A stretch of DNA of 20,415 nucleotides from VGJV01 sp964646415. Its GTDB lineage: Bacteria > Patescibacteriota > Minisyncoccia > UBA6257 > 2-01-FULL-56-20. Positions within the stretch are counted from its first letter, which is position 1. Each line of letters begins with the position of its first letter. This document shows positions 1-6,109 of this stretch, piece by piece. Location of the stretch: NCBI GenBank assembly GCA_964646415.1, contig CAZYEL010000017.1, positions 1 through 20,415 on the forward strand, read 5' to 3'. The notes under the pieces were generated by a model. The model saw only the letters and a list, made by a program, of their open reading frames with translations, was not told the DNA's origin and did no database searches. The position numbers were made by a program, and so were the translations under genes.

Positions 1-209
1 TCACATTTGCAACGACCGATGAGAGAAAAACCAACACGAAAGTTCCCTTAACCCCATCTTTGCCTTTCCGCTGCCCATAGAACCCAAGGACGTTTTATCC
101 TTACTGGTGTTTGGCATCATACCAACTCTTTATTAAGCAGCTGGGCATTTTATACGACGAAAAGACCCGACGGTCAATCTCTGGTCGCCATACCTCACTG
201 AAGTTTACC
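1..209. other. Left-edge stretch with no recognisable gene
   Basis: No convincing gene is visible. All plus frames close within about 80 bases of the edge. On the minus strand a 39-codon frame begins with two ATGs near 117 and ends with TGA at the first three bases of the window, but it resembles no family I know and has no promoter or ribosome site, so I do not call it. No tRNA arm or familiar structural RNA motif was found. The segment lies downstream of purE. Confidence 0.5.
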
Positions 210-249
210 TTCCCTATTTTCTTATTCGCGCGAATAAGAAAATAGGGAA
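210..249. repeat. 40-bp perfect palindrome downstream of purE
   Basis: Positions 210-249 form a loopless perfect inverted repeat centred between 229 and 230, with arms TTCCCTATTTTCTTATTCGC and their complement. Outer bases GTTTAC and GTAAAC extend it imperfectly. It starts 12 bases past the purE stop, so it could end the purine transcript as a hairpin, but no T-run follows on either strand. A protein-binding palindrome or a repeat element is equally possible. Confidence 0.8.
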
Positions 250-261
250 TGGGAGTAAACC

Positions 262-792
262 CTACTTCGATTCCTTCAAATACTTCTCAAAACCAATCTT
301 CTCCAGCTTCTCCGCTTTCGCGACAAGCGTTTTCTCCAGTCCCTTCTTGTATTCCACAAATTTTGCCTGCAACTTCTTGTCGGCGGTCGCGAGGATTTGC
401 ACCGCAAGAAGTCCCGCGTTTTTCGCCCCGTTTATCGCAACCGTCGCAACCGGAATTCCCGGCGGCATCTGCACCGTGGCAAAGAGCGCATCCACGCCCT
501 TGAGCGCCCCGGACTCAATAGGCACGCCGATAACCGGCAGGGTCGTCTGCGCCGCTATCGCTCCCGCGAGGTGCGCTGCCACACCTGCGCCTCCAATAAT
601 TATTTTGAGCCCCCGCGCGACGGCGGTCCCGGCATATTCCGCCGCCCGCGCGGGCGAACGGTGCGCGGAGAGCAGCGTCATCTCGTAGGGAACCCCGAAC
701 TCTTCCAAAACCTTCGCCGCCTCCTGCATGACGGACAAATCCGAATCACTTCCCATTATTATTCCTACGAGCGGCTTCTTCGTCATAGTCAT
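262..792 (-). CDS. purE: N5-carboxyaminoimidazole ribonucleotide mutase (PurE)
   Basis: The 176-residue product is a class I PurE, which moves the carboxyl group of N5-CAIR to C4 to give CAIR in purine synthesis. Visible signatures are the early GSDSD phosphate-binding loop, the SAHRSP active-site segment with its histidine near residue 45, and GAGVAAHLAG in the next loop. Length is normal for the family; the C-terminal 40 residues are lysine-rich. Two in-frame ATGs lie at 792 and 786 (MTMTKKP); neither has a Shine-Dalgarno sequence, and I keep the longer. It is the last gene of the run, 18 bases after the M24-like gene. The usual partner PurK is not in this window, so either it is elsewhere or the enzyme uses AIR plus CO2; the sequence cannot decide this. 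Confidence 0.95.
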   Translation of the reverse strand: MTMTKKPLVGIIMGSDSDLSVMQEAAKVLEEFGVPYEMTLLSAHRSPARAAEYAGTAVARGLKIIIGGAGVAAHLAGAIAAQTTLPVIGVPIESGALKGVDALFATVQMPPGIPVATVAINGAKNAGLLAVQILATADKKLQAKFVEYKKGLEKTLVAKAEKLEKIGFEKYLKESK

Positions 793-810
793 TGTTATAG
801 TTATCGTCCG

Positions 811-1656
811 TTAGTATTTCCCTACAAGATACCCCATTCCCATCACTTTGAATACAGGGTCGAAGTTCGCAAGGATTTCTCTTTTCCCGTTCACAAACGT
901 CACGATGTAATGCACGCACACGTTTGGGAGTCCGGGCTCGCTTACGTCCACCAGCCGCGCCTCCACCGTAAGCGCGCACGTTTCCGGAATTTGGAATTCC
1001 TCCACGGCGTTCACATAGATGCGCCCCGAGTGAATCGCCGCCTTCGCTGTTTCGAAAGAATCACCACGGGAAAAGTTCTTCCCGGACGAGCCCGGCATGG
1101 TATGCCCGAGATTGATTTTTAGCGGGTCGTGGGTTGTCGTCATCCAGCGGACTGCTCTCGACTGGTTTTCAAATATCCTCATGGCAGCGGAATAGAGCGC
1201 CGAGAGACTCATCCCCACCTCCGCGCGTTCGGCAACCGCATGCACCACCTCGTACGTGCTCCGGATATGCTCCTGGAGCCTCCGGTTGCTCCCTCCGTAG
1301 ACCGTGCAGGAAAAGTCCCCTATCATGCCCGTCGCACGGTCAACGGGCGACGCATACACAATGCCCACCGTCTTTTTGTGATCGAACCGCACATCCGCAC
1401 GCGGGAAAAAATCGGGATAGCGAAGCGAGGCAAAATTCAGCCGTTCGTAGGGCTTCTCCGCAAAAAGCACCGCGACGCCTCCGGGCGGAGGGTCGTACCA
1501 TCCCTTCGGATAAAAACCTTCACGCGCCGCGAGATTCGCGAGAATCCTGTCGCGCACCTCCGCCTCCGAAGCGCCCTCAATGTTCTCGAGGGACTTTGCA
1601 ATGCTCTCGGCGGCAGTTTGCCGCGCCCGCGCGATTGTTTCGATAAGTTCGGACAT
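811..1656 (-). CDS. Divergent M24-like (pita-bread fold) protein
   Basis: The 281-residue soluble product shows no signal peptide or membrane segment. Its layout recalls the M24 methionine aminopeptidase/Xaa-Pro peptidase fold: an N-terminal helix followed by a GASEAEVRDRI-type stretch, a central GDFSCTVYGG that may match the DxxRT metal-ligand strand, a helix with VGMSLSALYSAA like the typical 'PGVTLSEL' segment, THDPLKINLGHTMPG in the position of the metal-binding histidine loop, and LTVEARL where a glutamate ligand would fall. Not all five metal ligands can be placed, so it may be catalytically altered. The gene lies between a guanylate-kinase-like gene and purE, but it does not resemble SAICAR synthetase or any other purine enzyme. 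ATG at 1656; an AT-rich TAATTAT lies about 8 bases upstream. The family call is inference from motif pattern only. Confidence 0.5.
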   Translation of the reverse strand: MSELIETIARARQTAAESIAKSLENIEGASEAEVRDRILANLAAREGFYPKGWYDPPPGGVAVLFAEKPYERLNFASLRYPDFFPRADVRFDHKKTVGIVYASPVDRATGMIGDFSCTVYGGSNRRLQEHIRSTYEVVHAVAERAEVGMSLSALYSAAMRIFENQSRAVRWMTTTHDPLKINLGHTMPGSSGKNFSRGDSFETAKAAIHSGRIYVNAVEEFQIPETCALTVEARLVDVSEPGLPNVCVHYIVTFVNGKREILANFDPVFKVMGMGYLVGKY

Positions 1657-1696
1657 GTATGTAAATAATTATGTACTCTTCCACCGTAAAAAGCAC

Positions 1697-1727
1697 AAGA
1701 GACCTTTGGTTGAGCCATTGGTCTCTT
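1697..1727 (-). terminator. Rho-independent terminator after the guanylate-kinase-like gene
   Basis: Arms AAGAGACC (1697-1704) and GGTCTCTT (1720-1727) enclose a smaller TGG/CCA stem. Read on the minus strand the hairpin is followed by GTGC and five Ts. It overlaps the stop codon of the guanylate-kinase-like gene, so that gene and the M24-like gene are probably separate transcripts. Confidence 0.65.
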
Positions 1728-2208
1728 ATGTTTGAATAAACGTCGCCGTGATTTTGAGGAAGCTCTCCGAAAGGAGAATGGCTTTCGCCGCAGCAGACTC
1801 TGGCCCTTTTTTGTTTCGAACCACATGATCGAAACTTTCTGTCTCTCCACTGCTGCCCGCGCTCACAAAAATGCACAACGCCTCAACGCCCTTCTGCGTC
1901 AACGCTTCTCGCAGTTGTTGCGCGCTTTTGGGAGCGACGCCAACCACAAGGTGTGAACTTTTTGCAAGCTCAGATCGGGAAATTCCCAATTGCCTATCAA
2001 CCCAAATGAACTCACCCTGCTTCACCATAGAAGCGAAGCTCCTCCGTGAGAGAAAATTGAAGTGTCTTCTATTTTCCTCTCCGTTCATCGGCTTGCGAGA
2101 AGTGAAATACACCGCTCGTTGTACATTCCCCGAAAAGGCTTCCTCAAGCCTTCCCACAATTCTCTGCACTCCGGCCCAGCGAGGACCGGAAACTATAATA
2201 GCTTTCAA
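1726..2208 (-). CDS. Guanylate-kinase-like protein with degenerate P-loop
   Basis: The 160-residue product follows the guanylate kinase layout. It opens with KAIIVSGPRWAGVQRIV where a kinase would have a GPSGAGKST P-loop, then has SRKPMNGEENRRHFNFLSR and FASMVKQGEFIWVD, matching the GMP-binding TTRxPRxGExxGxxYxFVS and EGEFLE segments, and later FDHVVRN, matching the 'DYVVVN' strand. The P-loop lysine and following Ser/Thr are missing (GVQ), and the protein is about 40 residues shorter than usual, with the lid region reduced. ATP hydrolysis by the usual mechanism is therefore doubtful; nucleotide binding or regulation is possible. The start is TTG at 2208, chosen because AGGAGG lies four bases upstream, one of the few clear Shine-Dalgarno sites here. 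A real guanylate kinase presumably exists elsewhere. Confidence 0.7.
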   Translation of the reverse strand: MKAIIVSGPRWAGVQRIVGRLEEAFSGNVQRAVYFTSRKPMNGEENRRHFNFLSRRSFASMVKQGEFIWVDRQLGISRSELAKSSHLVVGVAPKSAQQLREALTQKGVEALCIFVSAGSSGETESFDHVVRNKKGPESAAAKAILLSESFLKITATFIQT

Positions 2209-2282
2209 ATATCCTCCTGCTGGTTGAATTTTTAAGTGACTGCACCCCTAGCGTAACGCCGCCGCCTGCACCTCGTCAACCC

Positions 2283-2317
2283 ATGGCTTATGACCGATGA
2301 CGAATGACCTACGACTT
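2283..2317. repeat. Heptamer repeat array, left of the HAD gene
   Basis: Five 7-base units of the form ATGACNN run in tandem (ATGGCTT, ATGACCG, ATGACGA, ATGACCT, ACGACTT). The array covers the stop codon and last residues of the HAD gene. A similar array lies at the other end of that gene. Confidence 0.7.
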
Positions 2318-2953
2318 CCGGTTCAAGCTCCGAATAATCGGAATGGCGTTCGCCAAAGAATCCGCGATGACATAATCCGCATATTCCTCAATGCCGCTTT
2401 TTGGATTGAACGCAATGCTTGTGCCCGCAAACTCGAACATAGCCTTATCGGCGGGAGAATCCCCTATGGCAAGTGCTTCTTCCCCAGTAATACGTAACAC
2501 CTCTAATATTTTCTTCACTCCTGCCACTTTAAAATTTGCTTCCGAAAAATCCTCCTCGGAAATGCCCACAATTACATCGCCATCCATCTTTGGGTGCGTA
2601 CCTACGATATGCGTAATGCCCAACATTTTCTGGTAGTACGTCAAAACAGGAAGAATATTCCCGGAATTCAAAACCGAAATAATGCCTTCATGATTCAAAA
2701 AATCCACGAACTCTTTTGCGCCCGGCGCAAGATAAGCGTCCTGATCAAGCTTCTCTTGTATCTGCCGCAATGAAACACCTTTCAAAAAATTTATCCTTTG
2801 AATGAGCGCGCTCAACCCCTTCAACTTGCCCGCAAAAAAATCTTTATTCAGCCGATCGCTTTCTTCCTCCCTGCCCACAATGCCGCAGACCACGGAAAGC
2901 ATATCCTTCGTGACCAGCGTCCCGTCAAAATCTATGAGTACGGCTTTGACCAT
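2309..2953 (-). CDS. HAD-superfamily phosphatase, phosphoserine-phosphatase-like
   Basis: The product of about 214 residues has the HAD motifs in order: DFDGTL near the N-terminus with nucleophile Asp8 and acid Asp10, NSGN in motif II, a lysine in the region before motif IV, and GDSPADKAMF for Mg2+ binding. The helical cap between motifs I and II and the overall length fit the SerB-like (IB) branch, which removes phosphate from small metabolites; the substrate cannot be read from sequence. I choose ATG at 2953; a TTG at 2962 would add three residues but begins inside the upstream heptamer array. Both ends of the gene abut ATGACNN arrays, as if it were inserted or shuffled as a cassette. A link to purine metabolism rests only on position. 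Confidence 0.85.
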   Translation of the reverse strand: MVKAVLIDFDGTLVTKDMLSVVCGIVGREEESDRLNKDFFAGKLKGLSALIQRINFLKGVSLRQIQEKLDQDAYLAPGAKEFVDFLNHEGIISVLNSGNILPVLTYYQKMLGITHIVGTHPKMDGDVIVGISEEDFSEANFKVAGVKKILEVLRITGEEALAIGDSPADKAMFEFAGTSIAFNPKSGIEEYADYVIADSLANAIPIIRSLNRKS

Positions 2954-2961
2954 ATTAACCA

Positions 2962-3003
2962 ATGACTTATGACCTATGACCTATGACTTACGACCGATGA
3001 CGT
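2962..3003. repeat. Heptamer repeat array, right of the HAD gene
   Basis: Six tandem 7-base units are visible: ATGACTT, ATGACCT, ATGACCT, ATGACTT, ACGACCG and ATGACGT. They match the array at 2283-2317 in unit and direction, and run directly into the purD-like remnant that starts at 3007. Confidence 0.8.
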
Positions 3004-3050
3004 AATGCCTTCGCGCCGATGTCCTTCCTATAATATACGTCAGCCGTAGG
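2988..3050 (-). pseudogene. Remnant of a purD 3' end
   Basis: Read on the minus strand this encodes PTADVYYRKDIGAKAL, then RHRS and a stop supplied by the heptamer array. YYRKDIGAKAL is identical to the C-terminal segment of the intact PurD at 8028-9407 and typical of the PurD C-terminus. At DNA level 20 bases are identical (3007-3026 and 8056-8075), but the arginine codons differ (AGG against CGC), so the copies are not a very recent duplication. No start, promoter or body of the gene remains. It lies three bases beyond the zinc-ribbon stop and marks the far end of the redox block. The short length leaves some room for coincidence. Confidence 0.65.
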
Positions 3051-3052
3051 GT

Positions 3053-3253
3053 TTAACTTTGTTCCGCTACGGGACAATACTTGTCCGAATACTCGCAAAT
3101 CACGCAGCAGTTCTTGCTCCCCTTGGGCACGGAGATAGTTCTCTTACATTGCTCGCAAACATAGAACGGCAGGCATTTATCTTCCGGAATAGCAATCTTT
3201 TGCGCATGCCCGCATTGAGGACAGGTGATGGTGGCAATATCGGGGTCAGCCAT
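3053..3253 (-). CDS. Small zinc-ribbon protein, GDCCVxC-like
   Basis: The 66-residue cytoplasmic product is rich in cysteine: CPQC (11-14), CEQC (33-36), and then GSKNCCVICEYSDKYCP, carrying Cys49, 50, 53 and 60. The first two CxxC pairs look like one zinc ribbon. The second half matches the small 'GDCCVxC' domain proteins, here with KNCCVIC. Those are known as very short proteins of unknown role, often near redox or metal genes. It is the last gene of the redox operon, three bases after ccdA, so translation is probably coupled. Metal binding is a firm expectation; the function is not known. Confidence 0.75.
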   Translation of the reverse strand: MADPDIATITCPQCGHAQKIAIPEDKCLPFYVCEQCKRTISVPKGSKNCCVICEYSDKYCPVAEQS

Positions 3254-3256
3254 TGT

Positions 3257-4024
3257 TTATAAATAATTTAACAAACTATCATAGTTTATAAAATCCAAGA
3301 TCTCATATCCATACTGAATCATAAGCCCAAAATTGTCGGCTGCAAGGAGTATTCCCAAGAAAATCAGAAACAGGCCGCCTACCACGGAGATCGCGTGCAG
3401 ATATCTCGAAAGGGCTTTGATATACAGCGTCGCCCGCGAAAAGCCAATCGCGATAAGCAGGAACGGCGCCGCAAGCCCCAACGAAAACACGAGGAGAAGC
3501 AGCCCTCCTTGAAACGCCGTGCCCGCAGTCCCCGCAAGAAGGAGAATGCTCCCCAGTATGGGTCCCACGCACGGCGTCCATCCGAGCGCAAACGCTCCTC
3601 CAATAAAGAGAGAAGAGGAAGGTTTTCCGAGCTGGAGCCATTTAAAAATTCCGAGCCGCCGCTCTTTTTCGAAAAATGACAACCGGAACACTCCAAGCAT
3701 AAAAAGCCCGAAGAATATCACGAGCACTCCTCCCGCGCGCGCGAGCCAGAGACGATAGGGCGCAAGCGCCTGCCCCGCAAATCCCGCAAGCACGCCGAAG
3801 GCAATGAAGATAAGAGAGAAGCCCCCGATGAAAGCGATGCCGTTCCACAAAATCTTCCGTCGCGCCGCAGGCGCGGTTTCCGGATTCTGAAGCGCCGCGT
3901 GGTCCACCCCGCTGATAAAGCCGAGATAGGCCGGCACGAGCGGCAAGGTACACGGTGCGAGAAAGGTAAGCAGGCCCGCGACGAACGCGGAGAGTAAAAA
4001 ACCGAAGCCGATTTCGATTCCCAT
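3257..4024 (-). CDS. ccdA: CcdA-type membrane thiol-disulfide electron carrier
   Basis: The 255-residue product is mainly hydrophobic, with about six membrane helices, and fits the CcdA/DsbD transmembrane family, which carries electrons from cytoplasmic thioredoxin to thiol proteins outside the membrane. The two redox cysteines are in place: Cys25 in FLAPCTLPLVPAYLGFISG and Cys152 in GWTPCVGPILGSILL. The loop near residues 40-60 and the basic RRKIL edge are as expected. ATG at 4024, nine bases after the TlpA-like gene. Being next to two extracytoplasmic thioredoxin-fold proteins, it probably reduces one of them. No cytochrome c genes are visible, so a role in cytochrome maturation is not indicated. 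Confidence 0.9.
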   Translation of the reverse strand: MGIEIGFGFLLSAFVAGLLTFLAPCTLPLVPAYLGFISGVDHAALQNPETAPAARRKILWNGIAFIGGFSLIFIAFGVLAGFAGQALAPYRLWLARAGGVLVIFFGLFMLGVFRLSFFEKERRLGIFKWLQLGKPSSSLFIGGAFALGWTPCVGPILGSILLLAGTAGTAFQGGLLLLVFSLGLAAPFLLIAIGFSRATLYIKALSRYLHAISVVGGLFLIFLGILLAADNFGLMIQYGYEILDFINYDSLLNYL

Positions 4025-4033
4025 ATGATTACA

Positions 4034-4555
4034 CTACCGTATTCCAAGTAATGCTTCGACCTGCCGTTGCATGTCCTCAAACGTGAGCGGTCCGCGCTTA
4101 TGGAACGCAATGCGGCCGTCTCGGTCAATGAAAAGAGTTTCCGGCATAGAAAATCCGCCGATGGCTTTGTAGAACGAGTCGCTCGGGTCAATCAAAAATG
4201 TCATCCTCCCCGTCACGCTGATCGAGTCAGTGAACTCCTTTGACTTCGCGAGCGGCTCCGCCCGGTCAACCGCCACGACCGCCACGCGCTCGCCGAATGT
4301 TTCTTGTAGCCGGGCGAAATCCTCGAGCTCCTTCTTGCAAAACGGGCACCAGACAGCCCACGAGTTCACCACGAGCGCCTTTCCCGAAAAGTCCGCAAGT
4401 GAGACGAAACTTCCTTCATAGTCCGCAAATCGGAGCGCGCCCAATCGGGCGAGGTCGCTCACCGCTCCATCATGGGGCGGCGCAAACCAAATTCCCCACA
4501 CCAATGCCCCGATGATTCCCGCGCTCACCACGATGACGGAGATGAATTTCCACAT
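4034..4555 (-). CDS. Membrane-anchored thioredoxin-like protein (TlpA/ResA type)
   Basis: The 173-residue product has one N-terminal membrane anchor (about residues 4-24) followed by a thioredoxin-like domain outside the membrane. The active site is WCPFC (Cys70 and Cys73) in VVNSWAVWCPFCKKELEDF, and the cis-proline lies at 138 in GFSMPETLFID. This is the TlpA/ResA/AhpC-TSA layout, a reductase of extracytoplasmic disulfides. The gene starts at an ATG three bases after the DsbA-like gene and is followed nine bases later by ccdA, its likely electron donor. CPFC differs from the CEPC/CGPC common in TlpA/ResA and is closer to DsbA sites, so direction (oxidase or reductase) is uncertain. Confidence 0.88.
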   Translation of the reverse strand: MWKFISVIVVSAGIIGALVWGIWFAPPHDGAVSDLARLGALRFADYEGSFVSLADFSGKALVVNSWAVWCPFCKKELEDFARLQETFGERVAVVAVDRAEPLAKSKEFTDSISVTGRMTFLIDPSDSFYKAIGGFSMPETLFIDRDGRIAFHKRGPLTFEDMQRQVEALLGIR

Positions 4556-4558
4556 TGT

Positions 4559-5230
4559 TTAGTTCTCTTTGGCGCGCGCCACAAGCGCCGCGACCTGCTC
4601 ATAGGGAAGCGCGCCGCTAAACGGCATGAAATTGCCTTGCGGAGTTACCACCACCACAAACGGAGTTCCCCTGCCGCCCGCACCGAGCACCTCGTTCAAA
4701 TCGGCTTCCACCTCCGCCGCGACATCCTTGCCGCCCATACATGCACGCAGTTCAGCGGACTGAATGCCCGAAGCGCCCGCCAGCCGCTCATAGAGCGCAT
4801 CACCCAGCTGATTCTGCGCCGCAAACAACCCGTCGGCGAACTTCCAAAACGCCTCGTTGCCCCCGAGTTTCGCCGCGCATTCCGAAGCCACCGCCGCACC
4901 GAACGCGCGTGTGTGGGAGTTCAAAGGGTAATGACGGTATACCCATTTTACCTCCGGGTCCTCGGCGGTAATCCGCGTGAGTGTCGGGTGAAGCCGGGCG
5001 CAGAAGGGACATTGGAAGTCGCTGAACTCTACAATCGCAACTTTCGCCTGGCCGTTCCCGCGCGTGTGGTCCGTCTCGTTCGGAAGCCGGAATCCCGAGG
5101 AGGGCTGCGTTTGTGAAATCGTCGCAAGTCCGCGCTCCCCGCCATGCGCCCCGCCCCCGCCGAGGAAGAGTATCCCGCTCGCAATGAGCATACTCACCGC
5201 TATGATTGCAACCGGAACTTTGTGTTTCAT
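4559..5230 (-). CDS. DsbA-like thioredoxin-fold protein
   Basis: The 223-residue product has an N-terminal membrane anchor (residues 6-24), a Gly/Ser-rich linker, and a DsbA/Thioredoxin_4-type domain. The active site is CPFC (Cys74 and Cys77) in VEFSDFQCPFCARLHP, followed by the inserted helical region (SHTRAFGAAVASECAAKL, EAFWKFADGLF), and cis-proline 190 in GRGTPFVVVV. Two further cysteines (118 and 164) lie in the helical insert and could form a structural disulfide. I choose ATG at 5230 because the membrane segment follows directly; a TTG at 5245 would add five residues. It probably forms or shuffles disulfides in secreted proteins. It is 17 bases after glutaredoxin and three before the TlpA-like gene. 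Confidence 0.88.
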   Translation of the reverse strand: MKHKVPVAIIAVSMLIASGILFLGGGGAHGGERGLATISQTQPSSGFRLPNETDHTRGNGQAKVAIVEFSDFQCPFCARLHPTLTRITAEDPEVKWVYRHYPLNSHTRAFGAAVASECAAKLGGNEAFWKFADGLFAAQNQLGDALYERLAGASGIQSAELRACMGGKDVAAEVEADLNEVLGAGGRGTPFVVVVTPQGNFMPFSGALPYEQVAALVARAKEN

Positions 5231-5247
5231 GAGTGCAAACACCAAAT

Positions 5248-5493
5248 TTAGGAGATTGCAAGGAGCCGTTTGAGCGCCGGCTCGTCAAATCCAACGACCA
5301 TTTCTTCCCCTACAAATATGACGGGCACGCCGAGCTGACCGCTTCTTTTCACCATCTCCTCACGCTTTGCCTCGTCTTCCGCCACGTTGTAGTCGGCATA
5401 CTGCACGTTATGTCTCTTAAAGAACTCTTTCGCCGCGCGGCAAAACTGGCACGAGGGAGTGGAATAGATTTCCACTTTCTTACTGCTTTCCAT
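5248..5493 (-). CDS. Glutaredoxin
   Basis: The 81-residue product is a single glutaredoxin domain: VEIYSTPSCQFCRAAKEFF with the redox pair Cys15 and Cys18 (CQFC), the GVPVIFVG cis-proline strand at 55-62, and the VVGFDEPALKRLL C-terminal helix (GF[DN] glutathione-site position). It acts in the cytoplasm. An open frame extends further upstream, but its extra 48 residues are an Arg-rich shadow of the overlapping Cys-rich gene; the true start is ATG at 5493, where the domain begins. That start lies 14 bases inside the end of the Cys-rich gene, so the two are probably translationally coupled. CQFC rather than CPYC suggests the NrdH/mycoredoxin-like branch, so the electron donor (glutathione or thioredoxin reductase) is unsure. 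Confidence 0.92.
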   Translation of the reverse strand: MESSKKVEIYSTPSCQFCRAAKEFFKRHNVQYADYNVAEDEAKREEMVKRSGQLGVPVIFVGEEMVVGFDEPALKRLLAIS

Positions 5494-5659
5494 TCGAGTG
5501 CGTGTGTTCTTTATGCGCGTCGCACGGGCAGGAACACGCCATGCACGCTTTTGGCGACTCTTTTGAATCCGGCGCGCACGTATGTTCCTTGTGTTTCTCG
5601 CACGGGCACGCACACGCGAGGCACGCGGCACGCTCACTGTTTTTGTTGTTACTGTCCAT
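5480..5659 (-). CDS. Small Cys/His-rich peptide with two metal-binding-like repeats
   Basis: A 59-codon frame opens at ATG 5659 and ends TAA at 5480. It contains nine cysteines and five histidines and consists of two copies of one motif: ACLACACPCEKHKEHTC (residues 12-28) and ACMACSCPCDAHKEHTH (38-54), joined by a Lys/Ser/Pro linker. The shared pattern is CxxCxCPCxxHKEHT[CH], a dense metal-ligand set. There is no signal peptide or membrane segment, so it should be cytoplasmic. It fills the gap between DoxX and glutaredoxin and overlaps the glutaredoxin start by 14 bases, which strongly supports it as a real gene. It may act as a metallothionein-like store or a metal or thiol buffer; I recognise no named family. 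Confidence 0.8.
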   Translation of the reverse strand: MDSNNKNSERAACLACACPCEKHKEHTCAPDSKESPKACMACSCPCDAHKEHTHSNGKQ

Positions 5660-5698
5660 AGAAGTTGGAATGATTAATTTTTTTGACTCCGCAAACTG

Positions 5699-6082
5699 CT
5701 AGAGAACTCCAATCGTCCCTCCCCCGCCAAAAAGAATCGCGAGGTTGGCGGCGAGGAGAATCAGGTCGAACTCCCACCCCGTCTTATCCATTGCCGCAAA
5801 CGGCACATGCCACTGCATCGTCTTCATCCCGATCGCGCCGAGCATCACCACCGAGAGGAGCAGCGCGGCAAGCTGGATATATACGCCGAGCACCAACCCT
5901 GCCGCCGCAAGAAACTCCACAAGCCCCAGCATAAGCACCATCCCCGCAGGCATTCCCACCATCTGCGCCATGCCCTTCGGGTTTTTGAGCTTCGGCAGCG
6001 CGTGATAGAAAAAAATGACGGCGATGCCCAGGCGAAGGATAAACAATCCCGCATCTCCATATTGCGCAAGTTGCGAAAACAT
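5699..6082 (-). CDS. DoxX family membrane protein
   Basis: The 127-residue product has four predicted membrane helices and matches the DoxX family: LRLGIAVIFFYHALPKLKNPKGMAQMVG near the N-terminus (the family's R-x-x-x-G...H-x-x-x-K pattern), then GLVEFLAAAGLVLGVYIQLAALLL and a third and fourth helix ending in a Gly-rich tail. DoxX proteins are found in thiosulfate:quinone oxidation and in thiol and oxidative stress complexes, but many have unknown roles. The gene lies 27 bases after DUF3179 and 39 before the Cys-rich peptide, so it belongs to the same operon. A role linked to extracytoplasmic sulfur or thiol chemistry is inferred from context. Confidence 0.85.
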   Translation of the reverse strand: MFSQLAQYGDAGLFILRLGIAVIFFYHALPKLKNPKGMAQMVGMPAGMVLMLGLVEFLAAAGLVLGVYIQLAALLLSVVMLGAIGMKTMQWHVPFAAMDKTGWEFDLILLAANLAILFGGGGTIGVL

Positions 6083-6109
6083 GGCTATTATTTTATTTCG
6101 TTATTTTCT

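Noticed and set aside
1..119. Minus-strand 39-codon frame at the left edge
   Set aside because: No homology, no promoter, and unusual composition; not supportable as a gene.
120..209. ACGAAAAGACCC resembling the 23S rRNA GGAAAGACCC loop
   Set aside because: Neighbouring conserved 23S sequence is absent on both sides and the segment is too short; treated as chance.
397..1122. 241-codon plus-strand frame, and many other Arg/His/Pro-rich long frames (e.g. 5807-7081, 8484-9410, 17275-18315, 18775-19920)
   Set aside because: These are antisense frames of well-supported minus-strand genes in GC-rich sequence, with no family motifs.
811..1656. purC (SAICAR synthetase), expected from its position before purE
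   Set aside because: The protein has none of the SAICAR synthetase motifs; its pattern is closer to the M24 fold.
2962..3003. CRISPR array
   Set aside because: The units are 7 bases with no spacers; this is a simple tandem repeat.
5494..5637. 48-residue Arg-rich N-terminal extension of glutaredoxin
   Set aside because: It is the shadow of the overlapping Cys-rich gene; the glutaredoxin domain begins at the ATG at 5493.
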